From Mycetocola_A sp015752285 (GTDB lineage Bacteria; Actinomycetota; Actinomycetes; Actinomycetales; Microbacteriaceae): a stretch of DNA of 64,000 bases. The position numbers were made by a program, and so were the translations under genes. Below, in pieces: positions 51,172 through 59,807 of this stretch (within the stretch, counting starts at the first letter, position 1; each line of letters begins with the position of its first letter). Where the stretch lies: assembly GCF_015752285.1 (NCBI RefSeq), contig NZ_JADOUY010000002.1:310001-374000 (forward strand), read 5' to 3'. The notes below the pieces were generated by a model. It saw only the letters and a list, made by a program, of their open reading frames with translations, was not told the origin of the DNA and made no database searches.

Positions 51172-53126
51172 GCGGTCGACACCTGTTCGCGTGAATCGAT
51201 GGACGAACGGATGCGGGCTATCGCGTCGGCGATCGGGACACCGTTGAGTTGGGTACCGTCACGGAATCGGAAGCTGACCGCACCGTTGGCGCTGTCTTCT
51301 TCACCGACGATGAGCTGGAACGGCACCTTCAGCTTCGTGTGAGTACGGATCTTCTTCTGCATCCGGTCATCGGAGTGGTCGACATGCGCCCGGACGCCGA
51401 CGACTCTGAGCTGGCCGATCACGTCGTCGAGATAGGCGCCGTACTGCTCGGCGACGGGGATTCCGACGACCTGCACAGGAGACAGCCAGACCGGGAATGC
51501 CCCGGCGTAGTGCTCGGTGAGGACACCGAAGAATCGCTCGATCGAGCCGAAAAGCGCGCGGTGGATCATCACCGGGCGCTGCCGGGAGCCGTCAGCCGCT
51601 GTGTACTCGAGTTCGAATCGCTCGGGCAGGTTGAAGTCCAGCTGGATGGTCGACATCTGCCAGGTGCGGCCGATCGCGTCGCGAGCCTGGACCGAGATTT
51701 TCGGGCCGTAGAAGGCGGCCCCACCCGGGTCGGGTACGAGCTCGAGACCGGATGCCTCGGCGACTTCCTGCAGAGTGCGGGTGGCTTCGTCCCACGCCTC
51801 GTCACTTCCGACGTACTTGACCGGATCCTTCGTCGAGAGCTCGAGGTAGAAGTCGTTGAGGCCGTAATCCTTGAGCAGGCCGAGCACGAAGTTGAGTGTG
51901 CCGGTGAGTTCGTCCTTCATCTGCTCACGGGTGCAGTAGATGTGGGCATCGTCCTGCGTCAGGCCGCGCACCCGGGTCAGCCCGTGGATGACACCGGACT
52001 TCTCGTAGCGGTAAACCGTGCCGAACTCGAACAGGCGCATCGGGAGATCGCGGTAGGAGTGAGCTCCCGCACCGTAGATGAGGTTGTGCATCGGACAATT
52101 CATCGGCTTCAGGTAGTAATCCTGGCCGGCCTTACGCACGTCGCCGTTCTCGTCGTACTCGGCGTCGATGTGCATGGGTGGGAACATGCCGTCGCGGTAC
52201 CAGTCGAGGTGACCGGAGATCTCGTAGAGGTGCCCCTTGGTGATGTGCGGGGTGTTGACGAAGGAGTAGCCCTCCTCGATGTGCCGCTTGCGGGAGTAGC
52301 CCTCCAGCTCGTTGCGGATGATCCCGCCGTTCGGGTGGAACACCGGGAGCCCTGAGCCGAGCTCGTCAGGGAAGCTGAAGAGGTCGAGTTCCGCCCCGAG
52401 TTTGCGGTGGTCGCGTTTCGCTGCTTCTTCGAGTCGGCCCTGGTAGGCCCGAAGCTCGTCCTTGGTCGGCCAGGCCGTCCCGTAGATGCGCTGCAGTTGC
52501 GGGTTCTTCTCCGAGCCGCGCCAGTAGGCGGCCGCTACCCGCATGAGGGCGTAGCCGTTGCCGATCATCCGGGTGTTCGGCAGGTGCGGGCCGCGGCAGA
52601 GGTCCTTCCACTCCGTCTCCCCTGTCTTCGGGTTGACGTTGTCGTAGATGGTGAGCTCGGCACCGCCGACCTCGACGTTCTCGTTGTCGTCGGCTGACGC
52701 CGAGCCGCCTTTGAGGCCGATCAGTTCGAGCTTGTACGGCTCGCTCGCGAGTTCCTCGCGTGCGGCTTCTTCGCTCACGACACGGCGGACGAAGCGCTGG
52801 CCCTGCCGGATGATCCGATCCATCTCTTTCGAGAGCGCCTTGAGATCGTCAGGAGTGAACGCTTCACGCACGTCGAAGTCGTAGTAGAAACCGTCGGTGA
52901 CGGGAGGGCCGATTCCGAGTCTGGCATCCGGATTCACTTTCTGCACGGCCTGCGCGAGCACGTGGGCGGCAGAGTGGCGCAGGATGCTGAGGCCGTCGGC
53001 AGAATCGACGGTGACGGCCTCGACGTCGTCGGTGTCAGTGATCGTCGTCGCGAGGTCGGTCAACTCGCCGTTGACGCGCATTGCGACAACGGATCGGTCG
53101 GTAAATCGCTCGAAACCGTCAGACAC
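51159..53126 (-). CDS. thrS: Threonyl-tRNA synthetase
   Basis: The 655-residue synthetase has a short N-terminal TGS-like region (AMRVNGELTDLATTITDTDD), an editing domain with ILRHSAAHVLAQAVQ, and the class II core: YLKPMNCPMHNLIYGAGAHS (zinc Cys), RLFEFGTVYRYEKSGVIHGL, TQDDAHIYC and the C-terminal anticodon-binding domain VVGIPVAEQYGAYLDDVIGQ. No T-box leader was recognised in the 154 bases upstream. Confidence 0.97.
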   Translation of the reverse strand: MSDGFERFTDRSVVAMRVNGELTDLATTITDTDDVEAVTVDSADGLSILRHSAAHVLAQAVQKVNPDARLGIGPPVTDGFYYDFDVREAFTPDDLKALSKEMDRIIRQGQRFVRRVVSEEAAREELASEPYKLELIGLKGGSASADDNENVEVGGAELTIYDNVNPKTGETEWKDLCRGPHLPNTRMIGNGYALMRVAAAYWRGSEKNPQLQRIYGTAWPTKDELRAYQGRLEEAAKRDHRKLGAELDLFSFPDELGSGLPVFHPNGGIIRNELEGYSRKRHIEEGYSFVNTPHITKGHLYEISGHLDWYRDGMFPPMHIDAEYDENGDVRKAGQDYYLKPMNCPMHNLIYGAGAHSYRDLPMRLFEFGTVYRYEKSGVIHGLTRVRGLTQDDAHIYCTREQMKDELTGTLNFVLGLLKDYGLNDFYLELSTKDPVKYVGSDEAWDEATRTLQEVAEASGLELVPDPGGAAFYGPKISVQARDAIGRTWQMSTIQLDFNLPERFELEYTAADGSRQRPVMIHRALFGSIERFFGVLTEHYAGAFPVWLSPVQVVGIPVAEQYGAYLDDVIGQLRVVGVRAHVDHSDDRMQKKIRTHTKLKVPFQLIVGEEDSANGAVSFRFRDGTQLNGVPIADAIARIRSSIDSREQVSTAWLD

Positions 53127-53280
53127 CGGGTGTGCTCCTCTTGAAGATCATTTCAATCGCTGCATTTCTCACAGACTCTTCAACTTTAGCGCCGCCGGGC
53201 GCATCCCTCGTCCCGACGCCGGGTACGCCGACGTGCTCGTAGAGTGGGTGCACCCGCCGACCGAACAAAGGACTGACGCA

Positions 53281-54138
53281 GTGTGCCCTGACTTCCGGAC
53301 TCCAATCGCCAGTTCTGTCGACGCTCCCCGGTCACCCCGGACCGAACGGTTCGACCACGGCGGTTTCACTCTGGTCGCGTCAAGCTGGGCACCGGGCGCA
53401 GGAGCCGGCAGCACGACCTTCGTGCTTGTTCATGGGATCGGGATGTCATCGCGCTACTTCCGGCGACTGGCTCAGGCCCTGTCGGCAGTCGGAACTGTGC
53501 TCGCGATCGACCTGCCCGGCTTCGGCCGAGCTCCCCGACCGTCCGGCGCACTCAGCATCGAGGACGGTGCCGATCTGATTGCCGCGTACCTGCAGGCCCG
53601 GGGTTGTGAAGAGACCGTTCTGGTCGGTCATTCGATGGGTTCGCAGTTCGTCGCGGAGACCGCCGCCCGTCATCCCCGTCTCGTCGACGGAATCGCCCTG
53701 GTGGGGCCGGTCGTCGACGAGCGGGCCTCGGCGCCCTGGCAACAGGGCATGCGGCTTCTGCGCGACAGCCTGCGTGAGTCACCCACCGCGAACTGGATCG
53801 TCATGACGGACTATGTGCGCAGTGGCATCCGCTGGTATCTCACTGAGCTTCCGGTGATGCTCGGCTATCGGATCGAGGAACGGATCCTGGTCGTCGACGT
53901 TCCTGTCGTTGTGATCCGCGGAGCTCGGGATCCGATCGCTCCCCACGGCTGGGGCGCGCGACTCGCGACGCTCTCACACGACGGCCGGCTGGTGACCGTG
54001 CCGGGTGCCGCTCACGTCGTCCAGCACACCGCCGTCGGGACGGTGACGCAGATCCTTTCGGATCTTGCGGCATCCGCCGTGACCGCCGGGGCTACTGGGC
54101 CGGGACCTCTTCCGACGGAGCCTCGACGGCGGGAGTAG
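53281..54138 (+). CDS. Alpha/beta hydrolase
   Basis: The protein of 285 residues has the oxyanion loop VLVHGIGMSSRYFRRL, the nucleophile elbow VLVGHSMGSQFVAETAARHP, a likely acid in VVIRGARDPIAPHGWG and the catalytic His in VPGAAHVVQHTA. The substrate is unknown. The frame is open far upstream over thrS; I chose the GTG at 53281 with AAAGGA about eight bases upstream. Its 3' end overlaps the opposing transporter gene by 47 bases. Confidence 0.84.
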   Translation: MCPDFRTPIASSVDAPRSPRTERFDHGGFTLVASSWAPGAGAGSTTFVLVHGIGMSSRYFRRLAQALSAVGTVLAIDLPGFGRAPRPSGALSIEDGADLIAAYLQARGCEETVLVGHSMGSQFVAETAARHPRLVDGIALVGPVVDERASAPWQQGMRLLRDSLRESPTANWIVMTDYVRSGIRWYLTELPVMLGYRIEERILVVDVPVVVIRGARDPIAPHGWGARLATLSHDGRLVTVPGAAHVVQHTAVGTVTQILSDLAASAVTAGATGPGPLPTEPRRRE

Positions 54139-55264
54139 CCTTCTTGCGTTTGCGCAGTTGTTTCGCGGGAGTCGTGACCGACGGGTCGGGCTTGGTCCAC
54201 ACCTTCACGATGGCCCAGGCGACCGCTGCGATCGGCACGGCGAGCACAGCTCCGGTGATGCCACCGAGGATGGTGCCGGCGGTCAGCGCGACGAGGATGA
54301 CGAGCGGGTGCAACTTGAGCGACTGCGCCATGACAACCGGCTGAAGGAAGTTCCCCTCCAGCTGGTTCACCAGCACGGCGATGCCGATGACGATGAGCGC
54401 GACGATCGGGCCGTTCTCGGCCCCAACGAGCGCGACGAGCGCCGCCAGGATGCTCGCCGCCGTTGCACCGACGATCGGGATGAATCCGCCGAGGAAGACG
54501 ATCACGGTGAGCGGGAGGGCGAGCGGGACACCGAGGATGAAGAGACCGAGACCGATGAAGAATGCGTCGACGAACGCGATTAGGGCGGTCCCGCGCACGT
54601 ATCCGCCGAGGACACGAACCGCCGTGTGGCCGATCCTCTTGCCGCGCTCGAGCCGCTCGCCGTGGAGGGGCTTGAGGAAGAATCTCCAGATCGCATCCCC
54701 GTCTTTCAGGAAGAAGAAGAGGATGACGATGGCCAGCACAAAGCCGGTAATGAGATTTGCGGCCACCCCGACACCAGCCAGCGCCCCGCTGCCGAACTGG
54801 CTGCTGGTGAGGAAGTCGACTGCGGCATCACGTGCCTCTTCGATTTGCTGGGCATCGATCGGCAACGGCCCGTCGAGGAGCCATGCCTGAAGCTGATCGA
54901 TGCCGCGCACGGCGGAATCGACGAGTTCTTCTGCCTGCCCGCGAACGGCGAAGACGATGAGGGTCACGACGCCACCGAAGGCAACGAAACCGGTGAGCAG
55001 CGCTGCCCACGCGGCGACGACATCGGGCATGAACCGACGGAGCCAGAGAATAACCGGTGACGCGGCGGCGGCGACGATGAGAGCGATGAGTACCGGGATG
55101 ACCACAAGCTTGAGCTGGACCAAACCCCAGATGACCACGGCGGCAAGAGTGATGATCAGCAGCAGCTGAATACTGCGCGTGCCGAGGTACCCGATCCGGT
55201 CGGTCCACAGCCGGCGGGGTGACGTCGTCTCGGTGTCTGACGTTACATCTGTCTCAGTGCTCAT
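54092..55264 (-). CDS. AI-2E-family (TqsA/PerM-like) membrane protein
   Basis: The 390-residue protein has about eight membrane helices. Family signatures include LIAFVDAFFIGLGLFILGVP, GFIPIVGATAASILAALVAL and NQLEGNFLQPVVMAQSLKLH. Members export small molecules or ions; the substrate cannot be judged. The C-terminus is basic then acidic (KQLRKRKKATPAVEAPSEE). It is a single gene, divergent from the alcohol dehydrogenase. Confidence 0.9.
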   Translation of the reverse strand: MSTETDVTSDTETTSPRRLWTDRIGYLGTRSIQLLLIITLAAVVIWGLVQLKLVVIPVLIALIVAAAASPVILWLRRFMPDVVAAWAALLTGFVAFGGVVTLIVFAVRGQAEELVDSAVRGIDQLQAWLLDGPLPIDAQQIEEARDAAVDFLTSSQFGSGALAGVGVAANLITGFVLAIVILFFFLKDGDAIWRFFLKPLHGERLERGKRIGHTAVRVLGGYVRGTALIAFVDAFFIGLGLFILGVPLALPLTVIVFLGGFIPIVGATAASILAALVALVGAENGPIVALIVIGIAVLVNQLEGNFLQPVVMAQSLKLHPLVILVALTAGTILGGITGAVLAVPIAAVAWAIVKVWTKPDPSVTTPAKQLRKRKKATPAVEAPSEEVPAQ

Positions 55265-55392
55265 GTCTTCAGCCTAGTTTCCCCGCCGATCGGGTCGGGG
55301 CGGTTGCGGTGGACGGCGTTGCACGGTACTTCTCGTAGCCCGCAGCGTCAAGGCCGTGGACGCCCCGCCGGTCTGAGGCGTAGACAGGGCAC

Positions 55393-56568
55393 ATGAAAGC
55401 ACTCACCTGGCAAGGAAAACGATCCGTTTCCGTCAACACTGTTCCAGACCCGACGATCGAGAAGCCAACGGATGTCGTGATCCGGGTGACGTCGGCCGCC
55501 ATTTGCGGTTCCGACCTGCACCTGTACGAGACGCTCGGCCCCTTCCTCGACAAGGGGGACATCCTTGGCCACGAAACAATGGGCGTCGTCGAGGAGGTCG
55601 GCTCGCAGGTGACGCGCTTGTCCCCCGGCGACCGCGTCGTGATTCCGTTCGTCATCGCCTGTGGCGACTGCTACATGTGTGCTCGTGGACTCCACTCGCA
55701 GTGTGAAACGACCCAGATGACGGAGCAGGGCACCGGAGCGCAGCTATACGGGTTCAGCGAATTGTACGGCTCGACTCCCGGCGGCCAGGCTGAGCGCCTT
55801 CGGGTGCCGCTCGCCGACTTCAATGCCACCAAGGTCGGACACGAATTGCCCGACGAGCGGTACCTCTTCCTCAGCGATATCCTGCCGACCGCCTGGCAGG
55901 GTGTGCAGTACGCCGACCTGCCCGATGACGGCACGCTCATCGTCATGGGGCTCGGCCCCGTGGGGCAGTTCGCCAGCAGGATCGGCAGGCACCTCGGGCA
56001 TCGTGTTCTCGCCGTTGAACCGGTCGCCGAACGACGGATCATGGCCGAGCGATACGGCGTCGAGACCTTCGATCTGACCGATGACGTCGTCGAACGTCTG
56101 CGCGACGCAACCGACGGTCGCGGCGCGGACTCGGTCGTCGAAGCTGTCGGCATGGAGGCACACGGCAGCCCGGGCGCGACGCTTGCCCAGAACGCCGTCG
56201 GCCTGCTCCCGGATGGAATCGCCAAGAAGCTCATGAACACGGCGGGTGTCGACCGCCTTGAAGCCCTGTACAACTCGTTCGACTCGGTCCGCCGCGGCGG
56301 CACGGTTTCGCTCAGCGGCGTCTATGCGGGTGAGGCAGATCCGATTCCGATGAAGTCGCTGTTCGACAAGCAGGTGAGCATCCGGATGGGGCAGTGCAAC
56401 GTGCAGCACTGGCGCGATGAACTGATTCCCCTGGTCGAAGACCCGTCCGATCCGCTCGGAGTCGAGGACCTTGTGACCCATCGGGTTCCGCTCGACAAGG
56501 CACCCGAGATGTACGAGATGTTCCAGAAGAAGGAGAACGGCTGCATCAAGGTCGTGCTCAAGCCATAG
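55393..56568 (+). CDS. Zinc-dependent alcohol dehydrogenase family protein
   Basis: The 391-residue protein belongs to the medium-chain dehydrogenases. Catalytic zinc ligands lie in AAICGSDLHLYETLG and GHETMGVVEEVG; the structural zinc site is CGDCYMCARGLHSQCE; the NAD-binding motif is IVMGLGPVGQFASRIG. The longer loops (SVVEAVGMEAHGSPG) resemble glutathione-independent formaldehyde dehydrogenase-like enzymes. The gene ends 17 bases before the first tRNA-Val-derived repeat, whose hairpin could serve as its terminator. Confidence 0.9.
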   Translation: MKALTWQGKRSVSVNTVPDPTIEKPTDVVIRVTSAAICGSDLHLYETLGPFLDKGDILGHETMGVVEEVGSQVTRLSPGDRVVIPFVIACGDCYMCARGLHSQCETTQMTEQGTGAQLYGFSELYGSTPGGQAERLRVPLADFNATKVGHELPDERYLFLSDILPTAWQGVQYADLPDDGTLIVMGLGPVGQFASRIGRHLGHRVLAVEPVAERRIMAERYGVETFDLTDDVVERLRDATDGRGADSVVEAVGMEAHGSPGATLAQNAVGLLPDGIAKKLMNTAGVDRLEALYNSFDSVRRGGTVSLSGVYAGEADPIPMKSLFDKQVSIRMGQCNVQHWRDELIPLVEDPSDPLGVEDLVTHRVPLDKAPEMYEMFQKKENGCIKVVLKP

Positions 56569-56585
56569 CGGCCGAGCCTCACAGG

Positions 56586-56640
56586 AGCCCGGACATTTCT
56601 GTCCGGGCTTCTTCCCTGTGAGCGATACTTTGATCGAACC
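56586..56640. repeat. Direct repeat DR1: degenerate tRNA-Val(GAC) 3' end plus terminator hairpin
   Basis: The 55-base block consists of a 24-base perfect palindrome (AGCCCGGACA...TGTCCGGGCT), a CT-rich joint, and 22 bases equal to the complement of the tRNA-Val 3' end except for two changes (TT for GG in the T-stem). It differs from DR3 by about three substitutions. No complete tRNA is present here. Confidence 0.85.
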
Positions 56641-56661
56641 GAATCGGGGGCGGGGTGCGAG

Positions 56662-57786
56662 ATGGCCGGCGGCTCTCCCCCGGAACGGGCAACTCCTCTC
56701 GACCCACTCGACGTCATCCGGCGCAGGCTGGTCGTCCAGGGTCTGACCGGCGAACCGTGCGAGAGCGTCGCGGCTGCCGTGGGCTGGCTGGGGGCGATGC
56801 AGGCCCAGGAATACGCCGAGGCGAAGTGGTCGATCGCCGAGCGGATCCGGGACGGCACCGACGAGGAGATCGAGACGGCGATCTCCCGTGGCGAGGTCGT
56901 CAGGACGCACGCCCTACGCCCGACCTGGCATTTTCTCGCACGCGATGATGCCCGCTGGATTCTCCGGCTCACCCGGCAGCGCGTTCACGCACTCAACGCG
57001 TACTGGTACAGAAGACACGACCTCGACGACTCACTGTTTGCTCGTGCTCACGACCGGCTGCGGAGCATCCTGTCTGGTGGTCAGACGCGGACGCGGACGG
57101 AGCTTGCCGAAAGCCTGGCGGGTGCGGGTATCGAGGCTCAGGGTCAGCGTCTCGGGTATCTCCTCATGCACGCAGAACTCGAGGAGATCATCTGTAATGG
57201 TCCCCGCCACGGGCGTCAGCACACCTACGCCCTGTTCGATGACCGCGTTCCGGTCGCCGAGCACGACGAGCGGTCGCGGGAGTCCGCGTTCACCGAGCTC
57301 GTGTCCCGATACTTCCGCAGTCACGGACCGGCTACGGTCAGGGATTTCAGCGCCTGGTCGAGCCAGCCAACCAGCGAAACTCGCGCGGCGCTCGCCCGCT
57401 TGGCCGACCGTATGGAGTCAACCACCGACGAGGCAGGAAGAGTCTGGTATTCCGGTCAAGCGGCAAGCGTCGCTGGCGCGATGGCCCCACGCGCGCGTGC
57501 GTTCCTCATCCCGATGTACGACGAGACGATTGTCGCCTACAAGGACTTGCGAGTCGTCCGTGCACATCCGGCCGCACCCGACACGTCACTAGAGCGTGCG
57601 GTTGTCATCGACGGCCGGACGGTCGGCAGTTGGAAGCGAGTTCTCACCGCAGACGCCGTCGTTGTCGATGCCACACTTTTCGGAGCGATAACCGGCCCGG
57701 AGGCCGCAGCGCTCGACGAGGCCGTCCACCGGTTCGGACGCTTCCTCGGCAGAGAGGCAACCCTTCAGGTCACGTCGACCTCGTAG
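56662..57786 (+). CDS. Winged-helix DNA-binding domain protein (HTH_42, AlkZ/YcaQ-like)
   Basis: The 374-residue protein resembles the HTH_42 family, which includes the DNA glycosylases AlkZ and YcaQ. The characteristic segment is GWLGAMQAQEYAEAKWSIAE, close to the catalytic QxQ/QxD region of that family, followed by THALRPTWHFLARDDARWIL and IPMYDETIVAYKDLR. Whether it is an active glycosylase is uncertain. It starts 22 bases after DR1 and ends 44 bases before DR2, so it is the only gene between these two copies of the tRNA-Val end. Codon use looks like that of its neighbours. Confidence 0.82.
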   Translation: MAGGSPPERATPLDPLDVIRRRLVVQGLTGEPCESVAAAVGWLGAMQAQEYAEAKWSIAERIRDGTDEEIETAISRGEVVRTHALRPTWHFLARDDARWILRLTRQRVHALNAYWYRRHDLDDSLFARAHDRLRSILSGGQTRTRTELAESLAGAGIEAQGQRLGYLLMHAELEEIICNGPRHGRQHTYALFDDRVPVAEHDERSRESAFTELVSRYFRSHGPATVRDFSAWSSQPTSETRAALARLADRMESTTDEAGRVWYSGQAASVAGAMAPRARAFLIPMYDETIVAYKDLRVVRAHPAAPDTSLERAVVIDGRTVGSWKRVLTADAVVVDATLFGAITGPEAAALDEAVHRFGRFLGREATLQVTSTS

Positions 57787-57829
57787 CCGTCGACGGCATC
57801 CGTTCCGGAGCTCGCTCATGAACGCACGA

Positions 57830-57885
57830 AGCCCGGACATTTCTGTCCGGGCTTTCTCTCTGTGAGCGATACTGGGATCGAACCA
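57830..57885. repeat. Direct repeat DR2: tRNA-Val(GAC) 3' end plus terminator hairpin
   Basis: The block carries the same 24-base palindrome as DR1 and DR3, then 23 bases identical to the 3' end of the tRNA-Val gene (through the T-loop, GATCGAACCA on the plus strand). The identity stops at the T-arm; the next bases (ACTGGAGCGC) have no tRNA character. Confidence 0.88.
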
Positions 57886-57947
57886 ACTGGAGCGCGGCCC
57901 CTGCGGTCCAGGGGGCCGCCGGTGCGGTCCCGGGGTTAAGCCACAGA
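57886..57947. other. 62-base spacer between tRNA-Val repeats DR2 and DR3
   Basis: This very GC-rich spacer contains an inverted repeat (GGCCCC with GGGGCC around TGCGGTCCA). It has no reading frame and does not resemble the anticodon half of a tRNA. It may be what remains of a deleted element. Confidence 0.5.
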
Positions 57948-57971
57948 AGCCCGGACATTTCTGTCCGGGCT
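57948..57971 (-). terminator. Hairpin terminator after tRNA-Val(GAC)
   Basis: A perfect ten-base-pair stem (AGCCCGGACA with TGTCCGGGCT, loop GAAA on the minus strand) begins nine bases past the tRNA 3' end and is followed by TTCTGT. It would end the Gly-Cys-Val tRNA transcript. The same hairpin recurs at 57830-57853 and 56586-56609. Confidence 0.65.
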
Positions 57972-58003
57972 TCTTCTCTGTGAGCGATACTGGGATCGAA
58001 CCA
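57948..58003. repeat. Direct repeat DR3: 3' end of the intact tRNA-Val(GAC) plus its terminator
   Basis: This is the copy that belongs to the complete tRNA gene: bases 57981-58003 are the tRNA 3' end and 57948-57971 the palindrome downstream of it on the minus strand. DR1 and DR2 are partial duplicates of it. Confidence 0.88.
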
Positions 58004-58052
58004 GCGACCTCTTCCGTGTCAGGGAAGCGCGCTACCGCTGCGCCAATCGCTC
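57981..58052 (-). tRNA. tRNA-Val (anticodon GAC)
   Basis: The 72-base gene folds as a cloverleaf: acceptor GAGCGAT/ATCGCTC with discriminator A, D-stem GCGC, anticodon arm CTTCC-CTGACAC-GGAAG giving GAC, and T-arm CTGG-TTCGATC-CCAG. CCA is not encoded. It is the last of three minus-strand tRNA genes (Gly, Cys, Val). Confidence 0.95.
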
Positions 58053-58087
58053 ATGCTACGTACAAGTGTAATTCAGTTATGAGTGCG

Positions 58088-58158
58088 AGGTGGCGACGGG
58101 ATTCGAACCCGTGTGGACGGCTTTGCAGGCCGCTGCCTCGCCTCTCGGCCACGCCACC
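58088..58158 (-). tRNA. tRNA-Cys (anticodon GCA)
   Basis: The 71-base gene has acceptor GGTGGCG/CGCCACC with discriminator T, anticodon arm CGGC-CTGCAAA-GCCG (anticodon GCA) and T-arm ACGGG-TTCGAAT-CCCGT. CCA is not encoded. It lies 35 bases upstream of tRNA-Val. Confidence 0.95.
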
Positions 58159-58211
58159 GCGTGTGGTTGCCCACATGCCGTGGTCAACCCGAAGGCTGAC
58201 CCCAACACTCG

Positions 58212-58283
58212 AGCGGATGACGAGATTCGAACTCGCGACCCTCACCTTGGCAAGGTGATGCGCTACCACTGCGCCACATCCGC
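58212..58283 (-). tRNA. tRNA-Gly (anticodon GCC)
   Basis: The 72-base gene has acceptor GCGGATG/CATCCGC with discriminator T, anticodon arm CACC-TTGCCAA-GGTG (anticodon GCC) and T-arm GCGAG-TTCGAAT-CTCGT. CCA is not encoded. It is the first gene of the minus-strand tRNA cluster. Confidence 0.95.
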
Positions 58284-58467
58284 ATTTGCTCGCATTCCTG
58301 CGTGCTTGAAAGACTCTACTTGATGATGAGGCGAGAAACAAAATCGAGTTACCACCGTGTCATTCGGCGTCTCGTTCAGGCTGAAACGGATGCCTGTGTG
58401 GTTCGCGGCGGCACTCCGGTTCGGGTACGATTAGACGTCGTTGCGAGCAGAAATGCTCGGAGCAAAC

Positions 58468-58543
58468 GGGCGATTGGCGCAGTTGGTAGCGCGCTTCCTT
58501 CACACGGAAGAGGTCATCGGTTCGAGTCCGGTATCGCCCACCA
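58468..58543 (+). tRNA. tRNA-Val (anticodon CAC)
   Basis: The gene has acceptor GGGCGAT/ATCGCCC with discriminator A, anticodon arm CTTCC-TTCACAC-GGAAG (anticodon CAC) and T-arm ATCGG-TTCGAGT-CCGGT. Unlike the three minus-strand tRNAs, CCA is encoded (58541-58543). It is transcribed divergently from them and shares much of the anticodon and D-arm sequence with tRNA-Val(GAC). Confidence 0.95.
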
Positions 58544-58547
58544 GCAC

Positions 58548-58577
58548 GGCCCGCGGACTCCGCGGGCCTTTTCCTTT
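58548..58577 (+). terminator. Intrinsic terminator after tRNA-Val(CAC)
   Basis: A stem of eight base pairs (GGCCCGCG with CGCGGGCC) is followed by TTTTCCTTT, four bases after the tRNA CCA end. Confidence 0.82.
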
Positions 58578-58763
58578 GATCCGACCGCCAGACATCGTCT
58601 GAGTGACCGCTCGAAATCCCGGCAGCCGTTCGCAGCCCTTGCGACCGACGATGGTCGCCCCTGTCACGACGGCTCTCCGAAAATGCTACACAGTGCCGAT
58701 GCGACATATCGTGGTGCCGGGAACAATGAGGATGCCGAAGACAAGACAACGGGAAGACGAGCG

Positions 58764-59645
58764 ATGACGATGCATGATGACGAGATCCCGGTCGATGCGG
58801 AACTCGTACGCACCCTGATCCTCGACCAGTATCCGGAGGCCGCTGACCTGCCGATCAGGCAGGTTCGGTCGACGGGCACAGTGAACGCGGTCTACCGGCT
58901 CGGCGATCGCCTTGCCGCCCGTATTCCGCGGGTGCCGCGTTGGGCATCCGACCTCGAACGGGAGCTTGCCTGGCTCCCGACCCTCGGGCCGCGACTGCCG
59001 TTGACGGTCCCCCGGCCCGTCTTCGCCGGTCGTCCGAGCGCAACGTGCCCGGTGCCGTGGGCGGTGTACGAGTGGATCGACGGAACCCCGTACGCCGACG
59101 AAGCGATCACGGATGAGACCGTGGCTGCCCGCGAGCTGGCCGCGTTCATCCTCGAGCTCAGGAAGTTCGACCCGACGGGCGGCCCACCGGCCGGCCGCAG
59201 GCCGCTCGGAGAACTGGATGGGATGACCCGGGAGGCGATCGCCGCCTCGGGTGACCTCATCGACGCAGCCGCAGCGCTGCAGGCCTGGGAGGCCGCGCTG
59301 ACGGGCAGAGAGTGGACCGGGGTTCCGGTCTGGATCCATACGGACCTCCTGCGCCCGAACCTGATCGCACGTGGCGGCCACCTCCACGCCGTGATCGACT
59401 GGGGCGGCGCGGGAATCGGCGACCCGGCGGCAGACGTGATCGCAGCCTGGAGCGTCTTCGGTGTTTCAGGGCGGCGCGCGTTCCGGGATCACCTCTCGGT
59501 CGACGACGACACCTGGCTGAGGGCGCGTGGATACGCCCTCCACCAGGCCGCTTTGATCATTCCCTACTACCGACAGACCAACCCTGCCTTCGTCGCGTCA
59601 GCCGTTCGCACTATTCGCGAAATCGACTCGGACGCGACCAGCTGA
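58764..59645 (+). CDS. Aminoglycoside phosphotransferase (APH)-family kinase-like protein
   Basis: The protein of 293 residues has the kinase-like fold of APH enzymes: the catalytic loop WIHTDLLRPNLIARGGHLHA (HxDxxxxN form) and the metal-binding AVIDWGGAGIGDPAAD. The N-lobe includes VNAVYRLGDRLAARIPRVP. Homologues include macrolide and aminoglycoside kinases but also enzymes acting on small metabolites, so resistance should not be assumed. The start is the ATG at 58764 with GGGAAG upstream; an ATG two codons later is possible. Confidence 0.86.
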   Translation: MTMHDDEIPVDAELVRTLILDQYPEAADLPIRQVRSTGTVNAVYRLGDRLAARIPRVPRWASDLERELAWLPTLGPRLPLTVPRPVFAGRPSATCPVPWAVYEWIDGTPYADEAITDETVAARELAAFILELRKFDPTGGPPAGRRPLGELDGMTREAIAASGDLIDAAAALQAWEAALTGREWTGVPVWIHTDLLRPNLIARGGHLHAVIDWGGAGIGDPAADVIAAWSVFGVSGRRAFRDHLSVDDDTWLRARGYALHQAALIIPYYRQTNPAFVASAVRTIREIDSDATS

Positions 59646-59807
59646 GGCGCCGAGCACGGCAGTGCAATGGGCCTCGAGAGCGCACGGCACGGTCGTCGGT
59701 TTCGGGGAGGCATCGCAGATCTGACGTCATCGATGTGCCGGTCAGGTTCACCTTGACGAGCTTGCCGATCGACTGCGGTTCCGTTTCACCGAGATCGAGG
59801 GTGGTGA

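Noticed and set aside
53127..53280. Possible T-box leader ahead of thrS
   Set aside because: No T-box sequence or specifier-loop structure was seen in the short AT-richer gap.
58548..58577. Second attachment-site-like repeat near tRNA-Val(CAC)
   Set aside because: The hairpin here is an ordinary terminator with a T-run and no copy of the tRNA 3' end follows it.
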